From the NCBI GenBank assembly GCA_015179025.1, contig WHUX01000059.1, positions 235,775 to 299,774 on the forward strand: a stretch of 64,000 nucleotides of DNA. Direction: 5' to 3'. Position 1 is the first letter of the stretch. Each line of letters starts with the position of its first letter. A program made the position numbers and the translations under genes. The stretch is from Terfezia claveryi (lineage: Eukaryota; Ascomycota; Pezizomycetes; Pezizales; Pezizaceae). The notes under the pieces are model-generated. The model made no database searches. It was given only the letters and a program-made list of their open reading frames with translations, and was not told the origin of the DNA. Shown here one piece after another: positions 57,571-64,000 of the stretch.

Positions 57571-59040
57571 GGGTGTCACGGAGCTTACACTTTGTCACGG
57601 AATTTATATTTTGTCACAGATCCCAATATTGTCCAGCAATTATTTCTCTATTTCCTAATCATCTAATGAAATGTTTGGTATTGGTTGTTTGATATATCAT
57701 GTGAGTCAGGATTGTTGACTTTTGGATATAGCAATAGGTTAGTATAGACTAGTCACTAGGTGGACAATAGAGTACTTAAGGTATAGTCTAGTTGGCATAA
57801 GCCTGGTATATTAGGCTAGTGGTGCAGGCTTAGACTGGGGTACAACTCACAAGTCGGCTTGCACTAGTCCCTCAATATTCTAAGGTTATATATGAGACAG
57901 ATAGGTATATATATATACTCTAGTATATATCTCCTACCTGTAGCCTCCTAGCTTTTTGGTCTCCTCCAGTAATCCTAGCCCACCTGCAGGCAAAAGTAAC
58001 CCATATGCAGCCCTATTAAGGGGCTAAAATGAGTCAGTCCCCAGGGGGAATTTAGCAAAAGGTAAGTTAATCTGCTATAACGATACTTGTTCAGCTTAAT
58101 GTGTACATGACTAACAGCCTAACAGCTAGTTGTCGATATCCTTTGTCGGGTTTTGTTTGTCACGTTTCCTTTGTCGAGTTTCTTTATCGATGTATTACAC
58201 TAAAGTATCTAAGCTAACTTGAGGGAACGTGCAGGCAAACTTGGATTCATTGTTTGATAGTTATGTCTGGATCCCCATAATGCTCTGTATTACTTCATCT
58301 CACATAAGATCATTACTATCACCTCTGAGTCACCAAGTTCATTGCCTCCTTTAACCAGCTAACATATAAGAATGGCAAGAACAAAGTAGGTTCTGAAGAA
58401 AAATCCAGGGCAACTAGCGAGGTCACAAGTCCCTAGGAATATAAAATCAGTCGTGCCCCCCAAAAGTAGTGGCACCAAAATCATAAGAAAGCAGTCACAA
58501 GGACGTTACTATTCCATTCCATGAAGCATTCTATTCTATGAAGAAAAAAGGACTAATCTAACTGTATTATCAGTCAGCCTCATATGTCAGATTAGGAATC
58601 AATAGAGAAGCATAGACCTAATATTCCGAAGATTGTATTCCGCTAGCTGTGCAGGGAGATTGTACAAGACGTGAATAGGGATAATAATGACAAATACTTG
58701 CAGTTTATAGATCGGAATAATATAGAGGATATTCAAGTGAGAGCAACAGATGCCATACAAGAGGTGGCGAAAGCATATATATATGAGTATTTTACCAGTA
58801 AGTCAAAATATATTATAGATGCTGTCATGATACTATCACAGACAAATATGACTAATCACGAATACAGAAAAAGCAGTATACCTGATTGCAATATAAGGCG
58901 GTAAAACACACAATAGACAAACAATTCTACAGTGGGATGTTAGACTATAGCATAAAATTCAGGCAAATATATTGGCCGGGGTAATGTGTCGGGGCATTTC
59001 TATATGTACCTCTTGTAAGCCGATGAATGCCAAAAAGCAA
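57571..59040. other. AT-rich repeat debris
   Basis: A TAGTCTAGTTGGCATAA end-like motif lies at 57784. A GTG-initiated open frame at about 58671-58904 (DRNNIEDIQVRATDAIQE) has no recognised domain and could be a gag fragment. Nothing else is supported. Confidence 0.4.
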
Positions 59041-59054
59041 AAAGAGGACGCCGT

Positions 59055-59285
59055 GCAGTACCGAGACCAGCCGGAGGAGGAGGGCCAGCAGCAGCAGCAG
59101 GGGCAGGAGGAGGAGGAGCAGCAGCAGCAGCAGCAGCAGGAGCAGGACCAGGGGCAGGGGGAGGACCAGGGCGGTGGTAGCAGCAGCAGCAGCAGCCGGA
59201 GCAGGACCAGGGGCAGGAGGAGGAGGAGAAGCAGCAGCAACGGTGGGGGCAGTAGCAGAGGGGCAGCAGAGGAGGAGGCGCAGGT
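59055..59285 (+). repeat. CAG/GGA-rich GC island
   Basis: The island is made of CAG, GAG, GGG and AGC triplets with almost no T, inside DNA that is otherwise AT-rich. It encodes Gln/Glu then Ser/Arg/Gly runs on the plus strand and Leu/Ala/Pro runs on the minus strand. These frames are repeat artefacts unless a transcript shows otherwise. Confidence 0.85.
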
Positions 59286-59849
59286 ACCCAATAATCATTC
59301 CCTTGTGTTAGCATACCGTACATCACCTAGCAGAAGGTTCACTGTTACTGAATGAAATATATAGTTACAAGAACGACCACAACGTGGGAGGTTTACATCA
59401 AAGTCGAAGAGGGACCGCCCTGATGTTATACGATTCGGTTTAGATGTCAATTACAAGGAACACAGATACCCGAACACCTGACAGCCAAGGTAAATATTGG
59501 AATCTTTGGCGAATTAGGTTCCGGTACCCGACTTCCTACCAGTTGAACACCATCCACCAGCCAAGTGCTTTTTTTAGGGAACGTTTAGGGCATTTGGTTT
59601 TGCTTTGAAGAGTTTTTTTTTTTCTTTCTATGTTGTATAGTTGTATGAATTGATTTACGGGGGATTATTGGTAAACTAAGTGAGGTTAGGAAGGATTTTT
59701 CAGGTTTTGTAGGATGTGGGAAGGATTTTTGTTATAGTTATAGTGATGGTCTTGATTTATTTAAGGTATATTAATATATTTCTTAACCGATATTTGGGTA
59801 AGGATTTTGTTTGGCCGTGTAGTACAGATTGCTAGTATTGTTTGTAGGG

Positions 59850-60085
59850 GTAGAAGCAATCCATGACAGTATAAGCAATCTGTGACAGTGCAAGCAATCC
59901 TGTGATAGTGCAAGCAATCCGTGACAGGCAATCTGGCATAGTAAAAAAGCAAGGAATCCATGACAGTGCAAGGAATCTATGACAGGCAATCGGGCATAGT
60001 GCATACAATCCATGATAGTGCAAGGAATCCATCAAGTCGAGCATCCATAACAAGCAATTGGTACCATGCAAGCAACCCGTGAAGG
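59850..60085 (+). repeat. Minisatellite (GCAATCCATGACAGTGCAAG)
   Basis: About nine units of 18-24 bases alternate GCAAGGAATCCATGACAGT and GGCAATCTGGCATAGT blocks, loosely conserved. Confidence 0.8.
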
Positions 60086-60359
60086 TAGAAAGAATCGGTC
60101 ATACAAAGACAACCAAGATATAGAAGAATAAAATGAGGGTGTTAAACGTGATAAGATTATAGAAGAGTGGGACAAAACAATAAAAAAAAAAAGGAAATAG
60201 GGTAGGCTTAGCGAGTAATCTATAAATCACTGATTAATTACAAGTCGAGTTGTAGAACAAGAAAGCTGACTTGTAAGTTGTTGAAACTCTAAAACTCGCT
60301 TACCGAGGCAGGTCTTAGTGACCAGGTCCAAGTTGTACTCACCCCGTAGCACACACTAG

Positions 60360-61770
60360 TCTAGAAGGGAAAGAGGAAAAGATTTGCCAGAGGAAATAGC
60401 TCCTGACGAATTTGACTGTACTCTTAATGCTAACTTGAATACTATTAATGGAATACCTCTAAGATATAGGATACTGGCACAAGCAATGGTTGCAGTTGTA
60501 GCATAGTATAAAGAGATCATAGGATTTCTTACTACTATACAAAGACTACAAGGAATGTTAAATAAGGAGTATCGAAAATTAAAACACAGAGTGATGAAGT
60601 TCTTAATAAGAAATATCTATCTTTATCATCACATGAAGTGGAATCTTTCGCCAGCAAAAGTTATCTGAGAAGGAGAGGAATGAGGGTACATCCTATGGAA
60701 TTGCATGATGAAAGCGGACATAAAGTGCGAAATAGAATATACCAGAAAGTGAAGCTTAGATATTGGTGGAGGAGCTTCTATACTGACGTAAATACTATGT
60801 TTGGATATTTCATCAGTATCAATGAAGGAAACCTAACCAATATGATGAAGAACTTCACTTGACAATATACAGTGCAATGTGGAGAAAAATTGGACTCGAC
60901 ATAATCCACATACCAAGAGATATAGGGTGCAGGTACATTGTTGCAATGAGGGATGACCTTACGAGATGGATCGAAGTGAAAGGAATCAGAAAGGCAAATA
61001 CAAAGACAGTAGCAGCCTTCATTTTGAAGTGGATAGCTAGGTTTGGAGTACTAGCATAGATAGTATGCGATAATAGCTCAGAAAACAAAGGAGAAGTGCA
61101 GGAGCTTTTGCAATAGTACAATATCATGAATATAGCAATTGCTGTATATCATCCTCAGTCTAATGCATTGGTAGAATGGGAACATTAACAGATTATTGAT
61201 ACGCTAGCTAAATTAGGCAAAAATTAGACAAAGAACTTATCATTTGTTCTTTGGGCCAATCGTATCACTACTCAAGCATCAACTGGGTTCCCACCATTTA
61301 CCCTAGTATTTGAACAAGACTATATTTTACCCATTGAGCTAACTTTGATTTCATGGGCAATGGTAGACTGGAATCAAATATACAAAAGAACAGTTATTAG
61401 CAACTAGAAAAAGCAACTGGAAAGAAAAGAAGAAAACTTGAGAGGTGCTACTGAAAGATTGGCCAAAAATCATTTGCTAAATAAACAATTCTTTGACCAA
61501 AGAAGGCGACAAAGAGTTAAAGATTTGGATATCAGTTATCTGGTCCTTCTCTATAATTCTGTATTAACAAAGCAATAGTCTAGGAAGTTAGAGAACTATT
61601 GGCTTGGCCCTTACAGAATTAAATATTTGCATAGAGATAGGAGTATGTACTTTCTAGAAGAGCTAGATGGTACCCAAATGAAGCTAACGTACCTATGGAA
61701 AGGCTAAAACGCTTCTACCTGCAAACAAGAGTCAACTGTGAAGAGTATGGACTACTATAAGAGAAGTAAA
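60360..61770 (+). pseudogene. Ty3/gypsy-type integrase (C-terminal pol) relic
   Basis: The zinc-binding region is recognisable (MELHDESGHKVRNRIYQKVK, then LRYWWRSFYTDV). The catalytic core follows: WRKIGLDIIHIPRDIGCRYI with the first Asp, then VAMRDDLTRWIEVKGI, a TAG, VCDNSSENKGEVQELL with the second Asp, and YHPQSNALVEWEH with the catalytic Glu. TGFPPFTLVFEQDYILPIEL is the usual integrase core end, and WLGPYRI resembles the GPY module. Six or more in-frame TAG/TAA stops and at least two frame changes show decay. No reverse transcriptase or RNase H was found upstream, so the element is truncated. Confidence 0.85.
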
Positions 61771-61924
61771 GAAAATAGAACTGGATGAACAGGTATAGTT
61801 TATTATAATATAGCGTGTTATAAATAATTGCATACGGCATTATAGGCAAGTCTAAGTAGTATAGTGTTTTTAATACGTTTTATCTTATTTCGTATACCTA
61901 ATATATGGTTGAAGGATATAGGAG

Positions 61925-61935
61925 TATATAAAAGG
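61925..61935 (+). promoter_or_regulatory. TATA box, probably of a retroelement
   Basis: TATATAAAAGG is followed about 65 bases later by an ATG (61993) opening MSRTSKQQPSSVFRKN before a stop. This is consistent with an LTR promoter and the start of a decayed gag-like frame. Confidence 0.4.
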
Positions 61936-61992
61936 TGAAAAGCAAGAGCTAAGTCTTCCTTTTCTTTCCTCCTTAGGATAACTACTAAGATC

Positions 61993-63290
61993 ATGTCTAG
62001 AACCAGCAAACAACAGCCTTCTTCAGTTTTCAGAAAAAACTGAAAAAACTTCACCTATATTTATTAATATATCTCTTGTCTTCTTATTACTATTTCTACT
62101 ATTTCTTACCTATACCCCCATAATATCTTCTTCTGAATTAGAACTTGCTCGACCATTCACTATTACAGAAGGAGAATTGCAGACGAGATTTAAGGAAATA
62201 ATGATCAGCGAGAGTATTGTCAACACCCAGTTTAAAGGAGAGTCAAATCTATTGTTGGTGGACCAATCAGTAGAGATTTCTGAAGACAATAGCATGATTA
62301 ACAAGAGAAACAGGAGAAAGAGTTGGAGCACTTGAACAGCTCCGATGGCGTTGATTACATAAGCCACAGATGCTAAACTAGCAGCATGAGAGTTTCTCAT
62401 GAATGAGCTAAACAAGAGCTACAAATGGACAAGTTAGATAGATTGGGCTCTGTGTATACTATTGCTCTTCGAAGATGCCGTAATTACAATCTTCTGATAG
62501 AAAAATATTGGAGGCCAGAATGGATAATACTTATAGGTGAGCTCAATCCTCCTTAGTCATCTATCAAATTCACCCGACTATGTTCCTTATAGTACAACTA
62601 TTATCATTTGATCGTGGAATGGATTTAGTTGCTAATATCATACTATTGATTAGGACCAAAATTGCTGCTCGAAAAAAATGCCAAGAACCAAGAAGGATGA
62701 CTAGGCAACAGCAGAAGACATTCGGTGGGTGCTTTAGAATACTAACCTACCATTATTGCTTGAACCACATTAGAAGAAATACAATTCGGCCTTACTGCAA
62801 TGTTGAGATCATTAGCAGATCGAATAGATCAGGACAATCTCTTGAATTCTTGGAGAATGCGGAAGCCAGGGAAAGAGAGAACTAAAGTCAAGAGGCAGCA
62901 GAAGTGGCATTGTCTTCTGTACTACAAATCCCCGCTGCATCTACATCAGTAGTAATACCACCTAATCCTACAACTTTGACAAGAGAAAGTATACAGATAA
63001 GAGGATAATAGACAACTCGTAGACATGGCCTGACTTGTAAGCACCAAAGAGCACTCCCACAAGAGCAACTCCCTACCTATAAGCGAATGTGGATAGAGGA
63101 GGCAAATGAAGAGGACTGTGATTCTGAAAGTACTAAGGTTGTTGGACTATTCGATACAAAAGACATTTACACCATGAACTCAGAAACTCTCAACGATCCA
63201 CTTGTGGTAGGTAAGGTTCGAGATATGTTAATAGTACCAAATGCTCAAGATGAGAATGAAAAAGGAAGATAAGCTATAGGTTCCACCTGC
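61993..63290 (+). pseudogene. Decayed gag-like region
   Basis: Plus-strand frames are broken by many TAG/TAA codons. Readable parts include LGSVYTIALRRCRNYNLLIE followed by KYWRPEWIILIGELNPP, and later YKRMWIEEANEEDCDSESTK and NDPLVVGKVRDMLIVPNA (63087-63272). No zinc knuckle was found. The assignment to gag rests on its position after a TATA box and on composition only. Confidence 0.35.
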
Positions 63291-64000
63291 TCATATAATA
63301 TGCAGGCTACAAATGCTCATGAGTGGAATGAAGATAAAGGTAGTACTGTGATAAGAGAGATGTCCCCGATAATGAAAAAAGGCATACGAAATCTTACTTA
63401 ATAATGATAATGATAATGAGAGGAAGAGGAAGATAATGAGTAGGATTTCTTTTTATTAATATTTTGGTTTTCTTTTTAGAGTAAATTATCTTTTTCTTTG
63501 CTTAGGAATATAGGGATTTTTTTTGGAATATTAATAGTACTTTTTATTTCATTTAGATGCATTTTTTTTTAAGGGTTATATGGGTTTTTTTTATGAGTTA
63601 TGGTATGTTCGGTTAAATTGTTTTTCTTTAGTATTTATTTATTTTTTGGGTTAGATTTTGTGGGTTACAAGAACCTCAAGTCTTGTTAGGGAGGTCAGAT
63701 ATGGTAGTAGAGAATAAGAAAGAGTAGAAAAAAGTTAGATTTTTTGAGTTTTTTTTTAGTTTTTTATTTTATTTTATTTTTATTATTTATTTTATTGGTT
63801 TTCGTTTGTCAAGTGATTTAGTTATTTAAATGAATAGAATTGTTTTTGATAATTTGCTTGTTAATACTGATACCCAAATAGACTTATTTGAGTATCAAAT
63901 TAAAGAGGCTGATATACTAGATAAGCAAGAGATCGACAGTCGAACAGAGTTATTTGGGTGTCAAAGAAGGTGAAGATTTGACATCGAATAGAGTTGTTCG
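63291..64000. other. AT-rich end of the window
   Basis: T-rich low-complexity DNA. Two nearly alike stretches (GACAGTCGAACAGAGTTATT at 63937 and GACATCGAATAGAGTTGTTC near 63980) suggest another repeat running out of the window. Confidence 0.4.

Noticed and set aside
58945..59355. Overlapping frames on both strands encoding Gln/Glu, Leu, Ala/Pro or Ser/Arg runs
   Set aside because: All frames are open because the CAG/GGA island lacks stops. No frame extends into a recognisable domain.

Overview
The window is nuclear DNA of a filamentous ascomycete fungus. Short GT-AG introns (about 40-90 nt) interrupt nearly every gene. The gene set includes Rrp6, Spt7, the Mis14 kinetochore subunit, a Sar1/GapA-type RasGAP and a metacaspase with a Q/P/Y-rich prodomain. 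Loose packing and many introns per gene suggest a Pezizomycete-like genome; that placement is an inference.

The left part (about 1-36.6 kb) is a conserved housekeeping neighbourhood. In order it carries a metacaspase (+), ribosomal protein S26 (-), the nuclear exosome exonuclease Rrp6 (+), a RasGAP (+), a small unidentified protein (+), kinetochore Mis14/Nsl1 (+), a phosphopentomutase/phosphoglucomutase (-), an Ecdysoneless/SGT1 protein (+), chaperonin subunit CCT7 (+), a VanZ-like membrane protein (-), the SAGA subunit Spt7 (+) and an intronless 277-residue protein of unknown function (+). RPS26/RRP6 and VanZ/SPT7 are divergent pairs. The genes share no pathway beyond core nuclear and cytosolic maintenance. 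Exon models were joined by eye from splice signals and frame; those for RRP6, MIS14, ECD, SPT7 and the 123-aa gene close arithmetically.

From about 36.6 kb to the end the window is repeat territory. Between 36.6 and 42 kb there are short inverted-repeat elements, LTR-like debris, minisatellites and a frameshifted repeat-rich coding relic. From about 42.4 to 50.5 kb lies a DNA transposon of the Plavaka class (related to KDZ/CACTA elements). It has a decayed transposase (+) with an N-terminal C2H2 finger, a divergently placed minus-strand ORF of 368 codons that I do not recognise, and a multi-exon minus-strand DUF6532-like gene. Clusters of GGACGC/GCGTCC lie at both ends. From 50.6 to 64 kb the DNA is AT-rich retroelement wreckage: a palindrome with about 0.5-kb arms flanked by two opposed polypurine-tract/LTR starts, a Ty3/gypsy integrase relic, a decayed region with a TATA box, and many tandem repeats.

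Most stop codons inside the transposon genes can be read as C-to-T (or G-to-A) changes of CAG, CAA, CGA or TGG. This suggests a RIP-like or methylation-deamination process. A family of short elements ending in TAGTCTGGTTGGCAC is scattered through the window, with one clear 111-bp copy and one 57-bp palindromic copy.
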